Positions 16,591-28,850 are shown, numbered from the stretch's first letter. The stretch is DNA of 64,000 nt from Planomicrobium sp. Y74 (GCF_003668635.1 NZ_RCWH01000008.1:118067-182066); one strand, 5' to 3'. Notes: generated by a model from the sequence alone, not told the origin. Program-made: numbers and translations.

Positions 16591-17757
16591 ATGAATTTTA
16601 AATTCGGTTTACTGCCAAGAATTATTGTGGCAATTGTATTAGGAGTGTTAATTGGTTCCATTGCTTCAGAAAATATTGTTAGGGTATTTGCTACTTTTAC
16701 ATCCATCTTCGGCAATTTCCTGAACTTTATCGTGCCGCTAATCATTCTCGGATTTATCGCACCTGGGATTGCGAAATTGGGGAAAGGGTCCGGCAAGTTG
16801 CTGGGGGTATCAACACTTGTTGCATACAGCTCGACGATCATTGCCGGTGTTTTTGCATTCGGAGCAGCTATGCTTATTCTTCCTGGTTTTATGGAAGGAC
16901 GGACACTTACAAGCCTGGACGATCCTGAACATGCCTTGGCTAAAACATTTATCGAGTTGGAAATGGCCCCATTGTTTGGCGTAATGTCCGCTTTGATCCT
17001 TGCATTTCTTCTTGGGATCGGAATGGCCTCAACAGGCAGTAAAACGATGATTTCCTTCTTCGATGAATTCCAGGAAATTATTGAGAAAACGATTTCGATT
17101 ATTATCATACCGCTATTGCCTTTCTATATTTTCGGCATTTTTGCCAATATGGCATATGGCGGTGCAGTAATGGAAATCCTCTCGTTATTCGGAATTGTGT
17201 TTGTTATGATCATCATCTTGCATTGGCTGATGCTGCTCATTCAATACACTACTGCTGGTACTTTGGTGAAAAAGAATCCATTCAGAATACTTAAGACGAT
17301 GATGCCGGCTTATTTCACAGCACTTGGTACACAGTCTTCTGCTGCAACGATCCCGGTTACTCTTCGCCAGGCGCGTAAAACAGGTGCAGATGATCGAATT
17401 GCGGATTTTTCTGTTCCTCTTTTTGCAACAATCCATTTATCAGGCAGTACGATTACACTTGTATCCTGTGCGATCGGAGTTGTTCTGCTTACGGGACAAA
17501 CGCCTGAATTCGGCTCCTTCTTTCCGTTTATCCTGATGCTTGGGGTTACGATGATAGCTGCTCCTGGAGTACCGGGTGGTGCAGTCATGGCGGCGATCGG
17601 CTTGCTTCAAAGCATGCTTGGTTTCGATGCGACTATGGTGGCGTTGATGATTGCGCTTTATATGGCTCAGGACAGTTTCGGAACTGCCGCGAACGTTACT
17701 GGAGATGGCGCTTTGACCAATATTGTCGATCGGTTGACGAACGGACGGAAAGTTTAG
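16591..17757 (+). CDS. Dicarboxylate/amino acid:cation symporter (DAACS/SLC1 family)
   Basis: A 388-residue membrane protein of the glutamate-transporter family. Visible signatures are the serine-rich loop ALGTQSSAATIPVT, the GVPGGAVMAAIGLL segment of HP2, and a C-terminal helix with the conserved NVTGDGA. It takes up small amino acids or dicarboxylates with Na+ or H+. It is somewhat shorter than GltP-type members and the exact substrate cannot be assigned; a serine/threonine carrier such as SstT is an alternative. The ATG at 16591 follows GGGGGG at 16578-16583. Monocistronic. Confidence 0.82.
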   Translation: MNFKFGLLPRIIVAIVLGVLIGSIASENIVRVFATFTSIFGNFLNFIVPLIILGFIAPGIAKLGKGSGKLLGVSTLVAYSSTIIAGVFAFGAAMLILPGFMEGRTLTSLDDPEHALAKTFIELEMAPLFGVMSALILAFLLGIGMASTGSKTMISFFDEFQEIIEKTISIIIIPLLPFYIFGIFANMAYGGAVMEILSLFGIVFVMIIILHWLMLLIQYTTAGTLVKKNPFRILKTMMPAYFTALGTQSSAATIPVTLRQARKTGADDRIADFSVPLFATIHLSGSTITLVSCAIGVVLLTGQTPEFGSFFPFILMLGVTMIAAPGVPGGAVMAAIGLLQSMLGFDATMVALMIALYMAQDSFGTAANVTGDGALTNIVDRLTNGRKV

Positions 17758-17792
17758 AAAAGTGACAGAATTCTATGGATTCCGGCTATTTT

Positions 17793-17848
17793 CTATTCTC
17801 TATACTCTTCGATTAAGCTATGGTAATATATCGAAGTATTGAGAATAG
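17793..17848 (+). promoter_or_regulatory. Long hairpin in the leader of the lipoprotein gene
   Basis: The arms 17793-17813 and 17830-17848 pair over about 19 bases with one mismatch and one bulge (CTATTCTC with GAGAATAG, TTCGAT with ATCGAA). The right arm ends on the first G of the GGGAGG ribosome binding site, and TATTT/AAATA could extend pairing around it. No T-run follows, so it is more likely to affect translation or mRNA stability than to terminate. Confidence 0.55.
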
Positions 17849-17860
17849 GGAGGAAATACC

Positions 17861-18385
17861 ATGAAAAAATTATTGGTTATCGGTTTATCTTCATTTCTTT
17901 TTTTAAGTGCTTGCAGTTCTGATGAAACTGAAGAAACGACAGATTCATCTGCTGGCGAAACAGCTTCAACAGACAATGCTGAAATGAAAAAAGAATTGAT
18001 GAGATTTTATATGGCAGTGCCTAACGCGATCAACGAAGTGGACGGCGATTTGAATACTTTTGAACAGCAGCAGGAAGAAGGGATTCTCCCTGAAGGTGAT
18101 GAATTGACAGCGGTGAAAGAAGCGGCTGCAAGTTCTGCTGAAGAAGCTTCCCAAGCGGCTGGAGGAATTGAAATTCCAGAAGCATTAAATGATAAAAAAG
18201 AAGATATCGAATCAGCACTTGGCATGATTTCAGAGTCATACGATATGAAAGCTGCTGCCCTTGCTGAAGAAGAAACTTCATTTGAAGCAGCAAATGAAAA
18301 ATTCGCAGAAGCAGATGAAATTTTCAACTCTATCCTGGAAGAGCATGAATTGATTCCTTCCAGTATTCAAAATGAAGTAAAATAA
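17861..18385 (+). CDS. Putative lipoprotein of unknown function
   Basis: A 174-residue exported protein. Signal peptide MKKLLVIGLSSFLFLSAC ends in lipobox LSAC, so Cys18 is the lipid-anchored residue. A Glu/Thr/Ser-rich linker follows (about residues 19-42), then an acidic, mostly helical domain rich in Ala and Glu without aromatic pockets or catalytic motifs. I do not recognise a family. ATG follows GGGAGG, with a long hairpin immediately before it. A strong terminator follows. Confidence 0.75.
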   Translation: MKKLLVIGLSSFLFLSACSSDETEETTDSSAGETASTDNAEMKKELMRFYMAVPNAINEVDGDLNTFEQQQEEGILPEGDELTAVKEAAASSAEEASQAAGGIEIPEALNDKKEDIESALGMISESYDMKAAALAEEETSFEAANEKFAEADEIFNSILEEHELIPSSIQNEVK

Positions 18386-18397
18386 TAAATTCAAAAG

Positions 18398-18430
18398 AAA
18401 AAGCCTGACATGCAGATGTCAGGCTTTTTC
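18398..18430 (+). terminator. Terminator after the lipoprotein gene
   Basis: Fourteen-base perfect stem (18398-18411 with 18416-18429) ending in TTTTT. Confidence 0.9.
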
Positions 18431-18490
18431 TTATATTTGCCAAAAACTATGACGATAGGTCCATTTTCAGACAAATTAGTTCATTTTACG

Positions 18491-18515
18491 TTTATGGCAA
18501 TTTCTTTGGGGTATA
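18491..18515 (+). promoter_or_regulatory. Candidate SigB promoter
   Basis: GTTTAT (18491-18496), 13-base spacer, GGGTAT (18510-18515), against the B. subtilis SigB consensus GTTTAA-N12..14-GGGTAT. TATAAT overlaps the -10, so SigA use is not excluded, but no good SigA -35 is spaced correctly. It would transcribe the small gene at 18551. Confidence 0.55.
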
Positions 18516-18550
18516 ATTGCTAATGTAAGAAAATTTGAAAGGAATGATTT

Positions 18551-18745
18551 ATTATCGAGTCAAACGGTATCGAGCATACTGAGAAAATGGAACAGGCATT
18601 TAGAAATGCACATGGTTTTGGAATCAATGAGTATCAGAACGATCCGGGAAAGATAATTGAAGTGGAACAACGAAGAGATATGGATTACAATGACAGCCAA
18701 AGAATCGTTTCTCAGTTAGAGCGTCAAGTACACCGTGATATATAA
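18551..18745 (+). CDS. Small protein of unknown function, possible ATT start
   Basis: An open frame of 64 codons encoding a hydrophilic, charged peptide; the part after the internal ATG begins MEQAFRNAHGFGINEYQNDP. AAAGGA at 18538-18543 is spaced 7 bases from ATT 18551; no ATG, GTG or TTG in frame fits that site. The first in-frame ATG is 18587 (52 residues) with only a weak GAG before it. The frame is flanked by a SigB-like promoter and a strong terminator, which supports a real short gene. No family recognised; a general stress protein would be the guess from the promoter. The ATT initiation is inference. Confidence 0.5.
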   Translation: MIESNGIEHTEKMEQAFRNAHGFGINEYQNDPGKIIEVEQRRDMDYNDSQRIVSQLERQVHRDI

Positions 18746-18771
18746 AATAAATTCAGTTGAAAGCTGATATT

Positions 18772-18801
18772 AAAGCCGATGCCTTGTGCATCGGCTTTTT
18801 C
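18772..18801 (+). terminator. Terminator after the small gene
   Basis: AAAGCCGATGC/GCATCGGCTTT perfect stem with T-run. Between here and the suf promoter (18802-19013) I see only AT-rich sequence. Confidence 0.88.
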
Positions 18802-19013
18802 AATTGCAAAGGAAACTTACTCAATCAAATAGGAAGGCACAATCAGGTTGGTTGCCGAGGTCTACTGGATTTTCTTACTGAAAGCCATTCTCAATTAAAT
18901 CCCATTCATTGAAAATGAAAATAATTAATTTTTTTTTGAAATAATCGTTCGGCACTTTAAAAATACTGAGTTTTAAATTGTTTAGAGACAGTTTCCAAAC
19001 CCGGTTTAATGAT

Positions 19014-19042
19014 TTGCCAGAGCAGTCAATATCGGTTAAGAT
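19014..19042 (+). promoter_or_regulatory. Candidate SigA promoter of the suf operon
   Basis: TTGCCA (19014-19019), 17-base spacer, TAAGAT (19037-19042), about 60 bases before sufC. Confidence 0.55.
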
Positions 19043-19102
19043 TAGAATGATACTAATTAAGAATGGTTATCCGTTCAACATTAACTATATGGAGGTATTT
19101 AC

Positions 19103-19879
19103 ATGTCAACTTTGGTCATCAAGGATTTACACGTTGAAATCGAAGGTAAAGAGATTTTAAAAGGTGTAAACTTAACTATTAATACAAGCGAGATTCATGC
19201 AATCATGGGTCCGAACGGTACTGGTAAATCTACATTGGCTTCTGCTATCATGGGCCACCCGAAATATGAAGTAACTTCTGGTTCCATCACTATGGACGGA
19301 GAAGACGTTTTGGATATGGAAGTTGACGAACGCGCGCGCGCAGGTCTTTTCCTTGCTATGCAATATCCAAGTGAAATTTCTGGCGTAACAAACGCTGACT
19401 TCATGCGTTCTGCCATGAATGCACGCCGCGAAGAAGGCGATGAAGTTTCATTGATGAAATTCATCCGCGAACTTGACAGCAAAATGGAAGTTCTTGATAT
19501 GGATCAGGATATGGCTCAGCGTTATCTAAATGAAGGATTCTCAGGCGGGGAAAAGAAACGCAATGAAATCCTTCAAATGATGATGATCAAACCGACAATC
19601 GCTGTTTTGGATGAAATTGACTCCGGTTTGGATATCGATGCTTTGAAAGTCGTTTCCGAAGGGATCAACCAAATGAAAGGCGAAGATTTCGGCTGCCTGA
19701 TCATCACTCACTATCAGCGTCTATTGAATTACATCACGCCGGACCATGTCCACGTTATGATGCAGGGCCGCGTTGTTAAATCCGGTGGAGCAGAACTTGC
19801 GCATAAATTGGAAGCAGAAGGCTATGACTGGATCAAGCAAGAACTTGGAATTGAAGACGAGACTGTAGGACAAGCATAA
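19103..19879 (+). CDS. sufC: Fe-S cluster assembly ATPase SufC
   Basis: ABC-type ATPase of the SufBCD scaffold, which assembles iron-sulfur clusters in the cytoplasm. Walker [10 protein letters not shown] (36-44), signature [10 protein letters not shown] around residue 150, and Walker [13 protein letters not shown] are present. Length 258 is standard. First gene of sufCDSUB, the same order as in B. subtilis. ATG follows GGAGG at 19091-19095. Confidence 0.95.
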   Translation: MSTLVIKDLHVEIEGKEILKGVNLTINTSEIHAIMGPNGTGKSTLASAIMGHPKYEVTSGSITMDGEDVLDMEVDERARAGLFLAMQYPSEISGVTNADFMRSAMNARREEGDEVSLMKFIRELDSKMEVLDMDQDMAQRYLNEGFSGGEKKRNEILQMMMIKPTIAVLDEIDSGLDIDALKVVSEGINQMKGEDFGCLIITHYQRLLNYITPDHVHVMMQGRVVKSGGAELAHKLEAEGYDWIKQELGIEDETVGQA

Positions 19880-19897
19880 TTGAAGGGAGAGACTGGC

Positions 19898-22861
<2,964 letters not shown>

Positions 22862-22882
22862 CACAAGAACGGAGGAACGATA

Positions 22883-24280
22883 ATGGCTAAAAAAATGCCT
22901 GAAATCGGTGATTATAAATATGGGTTCCATGACAAAGACGTCTCGATTTTCCGCTCGAAACGCGGTTTGACTGAAGACATTGTCAGAGAAATTTCTAATA
23001 TCAAGAGCGAACCTGAATGGATGCTTGAATCTCGTTTAAAAGCTCTTAAAATGTTTTATTCAATGCCTATGCCGCAATGGGGTGGCGATTTGGCGCCATT
23101 GAACTTTGACGAAATCACTTATTACGTTAAACCGTCGGAAGCAAGCCAAACTTCATGGGATGAAGTGCCGGATGAAATCAAACAGACTTTTGATAAATTG
23201 GGTATTCCGGAAGCGGAACAAAAATACCTTGCAGGTGTTTCTGCACAGTACGAATCAGAAGTTGTTTACCATAACATGAAAGTTGAACTTGAAGATATGG
23301 GCATCATCTTTAAAGATACAGATGCCGCACTTCGTGAAAACGAAGACTTGTTCCGTGAATACTTCCAGACAGTCATTCCGGCTGCTGACAATAAATTTGC
23401 TGCTTTGAATACAGCTGTATGGTCAGGTGGATCTTTCATCTATGTACCACCAGGCATAAAAGTGGAGTCGCCGCTGCAAGCATATTTCCGTATCAACTCG
23501 GAAAATATGGGGCAGTTTGAGCGTACGCTGATCATTGTTGATGAAGGCGCAAGCGTTCATTACGTGGAAGGTTGTACAGCGCCGGTTTATACGACGAATT
23601 CACTGCACTCTGCTGTAGTTGAAATTATCGTTAAAAAAGACGCTTATTGCCGTTACACAACAATCCAAAACTGGGCGAACAACGTCTACAACCTGGTTAC
23701 AAAACGTGCATTCGTTGATGCCAACGGTACAATGGAATGGATTGATGGAAACATCGGATCCAAATTGACGATGAAATATCCTGCAGTTTACCTTCGCGGT
23801 GAAGGTGCTCGCGGCATGACATTGTCAATTGCAATCGCAGGTAAAGGTCAGCACCAGGATGCTGGCGCTAAAATGATCCACATGGCACCGAATACTTCAT
23901 CTTCCATCGTTTCGAAGTCAATTTCGAAACAGGGCGGTAAAGTTTCGTACCGTGGGATTGTCCGTTTCGGCCGTAAAGCTGACGGAGCTCGTTCGAACAT
24001 TGAATGTGATACATTGATCATGGACAACTTGTCCACGTCTGATACGATCCCATACAATGAAATCCTGAACGACAATGTATCTTTGGAACACGAAGCGAAA
24101 GTTTCAAAAGTATCCGAAGAGCAATTGTTCTACTTGATGAGCCGTGGCGTTTCTGAACAGGAAGCTACTGAAATGATTGTTATGGGCTTCATCGAGCCAT
24201 TCACAAAAGAACTTCCAATGGAATATGCGGTTGAAATGAACCGTTTAATCAAGTTCGAAATGGAAGGTTCAATCGGTTAA
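22883..24280 (+). CDS. sufB: Fe-S cluster assembly protein SufB
   Basis: Main scaffold subunit of SufBCD, on which the cluster forms. The 465-residue sequence is highly conserved, with the beta-helix core including [14 protein letters not shown] and the C-terminal [23 protein letters not shown] at 22883 follows GGAGG. Last gene of the suf operon, with a strong terminator directly behind it. Confidence 0.95.
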   Translation: MAKKMPEIGDYKYGFHDKDVSIFRSKRGLTEDIVREISNIKSEPEWMLESRLKALKMFYSMPMPQWGGDLAPLNFDEITYYVKPSEASQTSWDEVPDEIKQTFDKLGIPEAEQKYLAGVSAQYESEVVYHNMKVELEDMGIIFKDTDAALRENEDLFREYFQTVIPAADNKFAALNTAVWSGGSFIYVPPGIKVESPLQAYFRINSENMGQFERTLIIVDEGASVHYVEGCTAPVYTTNSLHSAVVEIIVKKDAYCRYTTIQNWANNVYNLVTKRAFVDANGTMEWIDGNIGSKLTMKYPAVYLRGEGARGMTLSIAIAGKGQHQDAGAKMIHMAPNTSSSIVSKSISKQGGKVSYRGIVRFGRKADGARSNIECDTLIMDNLSTSDTIPYNEILNDNVSLEHEAKVSKVSEEQLFYLMSRGVSEQEATEMIVMGFIEPFTKELPMEYAVEMNRLIKFEMEGSIG

Positions 24281-24294
24281 TAAATTCTTTAACG

Positions 24295-24326
24295 AATCCC
24301 CATTGCTAAAAAGCAATGGGGATTTT
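24295..24326 (+). terminator. Terminator of the suf operon
   Basis: AATCCCCATTGC (24295-24306) and GCAATGGGGATT (24313-24324) form a perfect 12-bp stem. Its 3' arm plus TT recurs exactly at 24544-24557, followed there by a longer T-run. Confidence 0.9.
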
Positions 24327-24557
24327 AATTTATGAAAACGTGCAAACGATATTCCGCAAAACAGCTCCGGGGGCATTAACCGACGCCTGCGAGGATAATG
24401 CCTTTGCTCCTGCATCGCTGCGCTTCTTCGTCGCAAACGATTTGCACTTCGCAAATCGCTCCCCGCGGAAAGCTTCCGTCTATAGCGAAATGATTGAAGA
24501 AGTTAATGATTGTTTAAGAATTCGAAATCCTGACTGCTTAATTGCAATGGGGATTTT
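24327..24557 (+). repeat. Repeat A/C fragments flanked by a 14-bp direct duplication
   Basis: GCAATGGGGATTTT at 24313-24326 is repeated at 24544-24557, enclosing about 217 bases. Inside are an inverted repeat A core (24405-24434) and a repeat C end resembling GCGGAAAGCTTCCGTCTATAG (about 24455-24485). The arrangement looks like an insertion at the suf terminator with duplication of its 3' arm. A 90-codon frame across it is not a credible gene. Confidence 0.65.
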
Positions 24558-24644
24558 TTTCTGCCATATGCGGGTAAAGCTGGGATAGGACGTTCTATTT
24601 TTTCTGTGCTATCATTTAACTAACAGTATCTCGGAGGTGGCGGA

Positions 24645-25505
24645 ATGATTTACGCTGGATTAACGGGTTGGGGAGATCATCCGGATGTTTACAGTCCGGG
24701 ATCAAAGCAAAAAGACAGATTGACTGATTACTCAGGGCATTTTCCAATCGTGGAATTGGATTCTTCTTTTTATGCCGTGCAACCCGAAAGGAATATAAGA
24801 AAATGGATTGCTGAGACGCCTGATTCTTTTCAGTTTATTGTCAAAGCCTATCAGGCGATGACCGGACATTTGCGCGGAGAAAACCCTTTTAATACAGAAG
24901 AGGAAATGTATGAAGCTTATATAAAATCCATCAGGCCACTGAAGGAAGTAGGCAAGCTCGCGATGGTCTTGCTGCAATTTCCGCCCTGGTTTGATTGTGT
25001 TAAAGAAAATGTGGACGAAATCAGGCGGATAACGAACAAATTAAGTGAGTTTGATTTGGCGATCGAATTTCGCCATCAATCCTGGTACGCTGAGGGGTTC
25101 AGGGAAAAAACCTTCGAATTTCTTCGGGAACATAATTTGATCCATTCTGTTTGTGATGAACCGCAAGCGGGCGATGGATCAATTCCACTGGTGCCTGTTT
25201 CAACAAGAAAAGATAAAGTCTTATTCCGTCTTCACGGTCGCAATGTTCATGGATGGCAGAACGTGGGGAACTCAAAGAAATGGCGGGAAGTCCGCTATTT
25301 ATACGATTACAACCACGAAGAATTATCGGAAATCAGCACAGCGGCAAATAAGCTGGCAGAACAGGCCGAAAATGTTTACATCATTTTTAATAACAACTCC
25401 GGCGGCCATGCTGCAGGAGACGCAAAACAATTCCAGCAAATGAATGACTTGACCTTCGAAAACCTTGCACCAAAACAAATGAATCTTTTTGAAGGGGAAT
25501 TTTAA
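24645..25505 (+). CDS. yunF: DUF72 family protein (YunF-like)
   Basis: A 286-residue TIM-barrel-like protein of the DUF72 (YecE) family. Features are the N-terminal YAGLTGWGDHPDVY, ELDSSFYAVQP, LLQFPPWF, LAIEFRHQSW and VLFRLHGRN, all characteristic conserved blocks. No biochemical role is firmly established for the family. B. subtilis YunF is the closest named relative, and the next gene (yunD) also matches the B. subtilis neighbourhood. ATG follows GGAGGTGG. Confidence 0.85.
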   Translation: MIYAGLTGWGDHPDVYSPGSKQKDRLTDYSGHFPIVELDSSFYAVQPERNIRKWIAETPDSFQFIVKAYQAMTGHLRGENPFNTEEEMYEAYIKSIRPLKEVGKLAMVLLQFPPWFDCVKENVDEIRRITNKLSEFDLAIEFRHQSWYAEGFREKTFEFLREHNLIHSVCDEPQAGDGSIPLVPVSTRKDKVLFRLHGRNVHGWQNVGNSKKWREVRYLYDYNHEELSEISTAANKLAEQAENVYIIFNNNSGGHAAGDAKQFQQMNDLTFENLAPKQMNLFEGEF

Positions 25506-25532
25506 CGAGAGGCAATAAAGAGGTGTTTTAAA

Positions 25533-26876
25533 ATGGCTGAAACTATTCATATATATCACACAAATGATCTGCACAGCCATTTTGGCAATTGGCTCAGTAT
25601 CCATGCTTTTTTGGCTGAACGAAAGCGCTGGCACGAAGAAATGGGCGATTTCTGTCTCATTTTGGATATCGGAGACCATGTGGACCGTTCCCACCCTTAC
25701 ACAGAAGGGACAGCAGGAAAAGGGAATGTGGACTTGTTGAATGAAGCTGGTTATGATGCAGTAACGATAGGCAATAATGAAGGCATTACTTTGTCAAAAG
25801 AGGAACTGGATGATTTATATATGGATGCGAATTTTGATATTATCCTATCCAATCTATTAGCTGAAAACGGTGATCGGCCGGATTGGGCGAAGCCGTATAA
25901 AATTATTCGGACATCCGAAGGCAAGCGGATCGGTCTTGTCGGTGCCACTGCTGAATTCACTCCTTTTTATGAAAGATTAGGCTGGAGAGTGACTGCTGCA
26001 AGAGAATCCATTCTTCAATCGGTAGAAGAGATTAAAGCAGATACAGACTTTATCGTCTGTTTATCACATCTTGGGATAAGGGAAGACGAACTTCTTGCTG
26101 AGACCTGTCCGGAAATTGATTTGATACTAGGTGCGCATACCCATCATATTTTTCACGAAGGCAAAATGATCGGCAATGTGCTGCTCGGAGCTGCAGGTAA
26201 GTTCGGAGCTTACCTTGGCCACGTTATTATAGATGAAGATTTAAAAAAGAAAAAAGCATATTTAATTGAAACTGAGAAATTGGATAATCCGGATGAAAGC
26301 TATGACCAAAAGCTGCGGGAGAATGGAAAAGATTTGATGAGGGATGCTGTATTCTATAACGATGCAGCCCTCAAAGCCGAATGGTTTAAGGAGTCGGAGA
26401 TGGCTCAGTTATTCGGCAAGGCGATGATTGAATTTTCGGGGGCGGATTGTGCGCTATTCAATGCCGGCTTGTTTATGGAAGACATGCCGCTTGGCGAGAT
26501 CACCCGTTACGATTTCCACCGGATGCTGCCACATCCCATCAATCCGTGCATGATCGAACTGACCGGAGCGGAATTGAAGGAAATTTATCTCCAGTCGATG
26601 AACTCCGAATGGCCACAGCTTGAGTTAAAAGGCCTGGGCTTCAGAGGAGCTGTTTTTGGGAAGATGATCCGTACAGGAATGGATATGGACAATCATCAGT
26701 TATATATCAATAATAAGCTTGCGGAGAGTGACAGAGTGTATAGGCTCATCACTTTGGATATGTTTACTTTCGGTTATTTCTTCCCGGAATTTAAGCGTTC
26801 TCCGAAAACCTATTTCATGCCGGAGTTTATCCGGGACGTCTTCAGCAATTATTTCTCGCGCAATACAGTGCAGTAA
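25533..26876 (+). CDS. yunD: Metallophosphoesterase / 5'-nucleotidase family protein (YunD-like)
   Basis: A 447-residue protein of the UshA/5'-nucleotidase superfamily. The metallophosphoesterase domain has HTNDLHSHF, ILDIGDHVDRS, TIGNNEG, VCLSHLGIRE and LGAHTHHIF, the full set of metal ligands. The C-terminal 5'-nucleotidase domain begins near residue 280 (FNAGLFMEDMPLGEITRYD). Unlike UshA it has no signal peptide, so it acts in the cytoplasm, probably on nucleotides or dinucleotides. It follows yunF by 27 bases and is likely cotranscribed. Confidence 0.87.
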   Translation: MAETIHIYHTNDLHSHFGNWLSIHAFLAERKRWHEEMGDFCLILDIGDHVDRSHPYTEGTAGKGNVDLLNEAGYDAVTIGNNEGITLSKEELDDLYMDANFDIILSNLLAENGDRPDWAKPYKIIRTSEGKRIGLVGATAEFTPFYERLGWRVTAARESILQSVEEIKADTDFIVCLSHLGIREDELLAETCPEIDLILGAHTHHIFHEGKMIGNVLLGAAGKFGAYLGHVIIDEDLKKKKAYLIETEKLDNPDESYDQKLRENGKDLMRDAVFYNDAALKAEWFKESEMAQLFGKAMIEFSGADCALFNAGLFMEDMPLGEITRYDFHRMLPHPINPCMIELTGAELKEIYLQSMNSEWPQLELKGLGFRGAVFGKMIRTGMDMDNHQLYINNKLAESDRVYRLITLDMFTFGYFFPEFKRSPKTYFMPEFIRDVFSNYFSRNTVQ

Positions 26877-26949
26877 GTGGACTGTCCGGTCAGAAATTGA
26901 CCTTGATTTCAATACAATTTTAGTATATGCTAACAAAGAATTGTATATC

Positions 26950-27125
26950 GATGGGTAGAGGCTGCAAAACCGATCAGTAAAATATGTGAGCGTGACAGCG
27001 ATGATCATATTTGAAAGGCGGTTTTGCCGAAGTCCATTTTCCGTTGTCACCGGGAAGTGAGGCTGGGGGCATCCTTAATAGGGATGTTACTGTCATTTAT
27101 GCTTGCATAAATGGAGAGCTACAGG
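26950..27125 (+). promoter_or_regulatory. Lysine riboswitch (L-box)
   Basis: Conserved core segments appear in order: GTAGAGGCTGC, ATCAGTA, TGAAAGGCGG, TTTGCCGAAG, GGCTGGGGGCATCC, TTACTGTCATTTATG and GGAGAGCTACAGG. CATTTATG/CATAAATG is the P5 hairpin and GTAG/CTAC closes P1. It sits upstream of a terminator and an NhaC-family gene, an arrangement known for predicted lysine transporters. Confidence 0.93.
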
Positions 27126-27160
27126 GTTGTTTGATGTTTTACCGCACAGACGAATTGTAG

Positions 27161-27200
27161 AAAGCCGACTTGTCCCTTAGGATAGAGCCGGCTTTTTTTC
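27161..27200 (+). terminator. L-box expression-platform terminator
   Basis: AAAGCCG/CGGCTTT stem with an inner TCC-CTTA-GGA helix and a T-run; lysine binding should favour it. Confidence 0.85.
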
Positions 27201-27238
27201 TCCATTCTATTCCATCAAAAAATAGGAGGAAACTATTC

Positions 27239-28816
27239 ATGGAAAACACGATCTTCTCGATCCTGCCGCCGATTATTGCAATCGTAATGGTGTTGCTGAC
27301 TCGGCGCGTACTTTTATCACTGGGTGTAGGTATCATTTCGGCGGCGCTCATTTTAACATCATTTGCCCCAGTTGGTACGTTACAGGAATTATTTACATCA
27401 TTTCAGATAATTTTCTGGGATGGAGGCTTTAACGCATATAATGTCTTTATTCTTCTTTTCTTGCTGTTACTGGGCATAATTACTGCATTCGTCAGTTTGT
27501 CCGGAGGAAGCCACGCTTTTGCCGACTGGGCTTCAAAACGGGTCAAATCCCGCCGTGGCGCGAAAGTACTTACGGTAGCGCTTGGTATTCTTATCTTCAT
27601 CGATGATTATTTCAATGCACTGGCAGTCGGCCAGGTTGCTCGCCCAATAACCGACCGCTACAAGGTGTCACGTGCGAAACTCGCTTATTTCATCGATTCC
27701 ACTGCAGCTCCTGTCTGCGTGGTTTCACCGGTTTCAAGTTGGGGCGCAGCAATCATCGGAATCATCGCAACGATTCTCGCAGGCCAAACTTTTGTGGAAT
27801 ATTCGGCTTTGGAAGCATTCCTATGGATGGCGCCGATGAACTTTTATGTTATCGCGGCACTCGCCATCGTATTCTTCGTAGCTTACCGTGATGTAGATTT
27901 CGGTGAAATGAAAAAGCACGAAGTTAATGCTATCGAGAACGGACAGCTTTATGATCCTGAGAAATCAATTCCAGGAGAAATGAAAGAAGAATTCCCGTCC
28001 CATTCCCATGGGCGTGTACTTGACCTATTGCTTCCAATCCTCGTGTTGGTTGCAGGAACAATCGCCGCAATGCTATGGACGGGTTATCAAAATGCCGGTC
28101 AGCAGCTGGATATCTGGCTGATATTTGAAAACACCGATGTTCCTCTGTCATTGCTGGTTGGTGGACTTTTAGGAACAATTACATCCATCGTTCTGTATTT
28201 GCTGCAAATGAACAAAAACGAAACTGCCAATGCTGGATGGATCGGCAAAGGAATCTGGGCAGGGATCAAATCGATGATGGGCGCTGTCCTGATTCTGATT
28301 TTCGCCTGGTCCCTGACTTACCTTATCGGCGCACTTGAGACAGGCACTTATCTTGCGGGAATTGTGAATGATGGTAATATTCCGGTTTCAGTTCTTCCGG
28401 TCTTGCTGTTCCTTCTAGCTGGAGTAATGGCGTTCTCAACCGGTACATCGTGGGGATCATTCGGTATCCTGTTGCCGATTGCCGGAACCATCATGATTGA
28501 AGCTGCACCGGAATTATTATTGGCATCTTTGTCAGCAGTTCTTGCAGGTGCGGTTTTCGGTGACCATTGTTCACCGATTTCAGACACGACAATCTTGTCC
28601 TCGACTGGCGCAGGAAGTAATCATATGGACCACGTCGCTACACAGCTTCCTTATGCATTGACAGCTGCGGCAATCGCCTCAGTAGGGTATTTGGTCATAG
28701 GTCTTACTGGTTCGCTTCTATGGTCGTTATTGGCTGTTGTTATTATTCTTGCAATACTATTTGTGGTTTGGTCACAAAGAACAACAATACTTGAAAGAGC
28801 CAGAAATGCTCAGTAA
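27239..28816 (+). CDS. lysW: NhaC-family transporter, predicted lysine transporter (LysW type)
   Basis: A 525-residue polytopic protein of the NhaC Na+/H+ antiporter superfamily, with about twelve helices and the conserved SAAPVCVVSPVSSWGAA-type and DHCSPISDTTILSS segments. Family membership alone would suggest Na+/H+ exchange, but the lysine riboswitch upstream points to lysine uptake; comparative work on L-boxes predicted NhaC-like lysine transporters (LysW). ATG at 27239 follows AGGAGG at 27223-27228; the longer frame from TTG 27170 runs through the terminator. The symbol rests on this inference. Confidence 0.8.
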   Translation: MENTIFSILPPIIAIVMVLLTRRVLLSLGVGIISAALILTSFAPVGTLQELFTSFQIIFWDGGFNAYNVFILLFLLLLGIITAFVSLSGGSHAFADWASKRVKSRRGAKVLTVALGILIFIDDYFNALAVGQVARPITDRYKVSRAKLAYFIDSTAAPVCVVSPVSSWGAAIIGIIATILAGQTFVEYSALEAFLWMAPMNFYVIAALAIVFFVAYRDVDFGEMKKHEVNAIENGQLYDPEKSIPGEMKEEFPSHSHGRVLDLLLPILVLVAGTIAAMLWTGYQNAGQQLDIWLIFENTDVPLSLLVGGLLGTITSIVLYLLQMNKNETANAGWIGKGIWAGIKSMMGAVLILIFAWSLTYLIGALETGTYLAGIVNDGNIPVSVLPVLLFLLAGVMAFSTGTSWGSFGILLPIAGTIMIEAAPELLLASLSAVLAGAVFGDHCSPISDTTILSSTGAGSNHMDHVATQLPYALTAAAIASVGYLVIGLTGSLLWSLLAVVIILAILFVVWSQRTTILERARNAQ

Positions 28817-28820
28817 ATAG

Positions 28821-28850
28821 AAAGCGGAGAGAATTCCTCTCCGCTTTTTT
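28821..28850 (+). terminator. Terminator after the NhaC-family gene
   Basis: AAAGCGGAGAG/CTCTCCGCTTT stem and six T. Confidence 0.9.

Noticed and set aside
18978..19160. 60-codon frame upstream of sufC
   Set aside because: Overlaps the sufC start and its promoter region in another frame and has no binding site.
24316..24588. 90-codon open frame after sufB
   Set aside because: Covers the suf terminator and repeat fragments; no binding site and no protein-like conservation.
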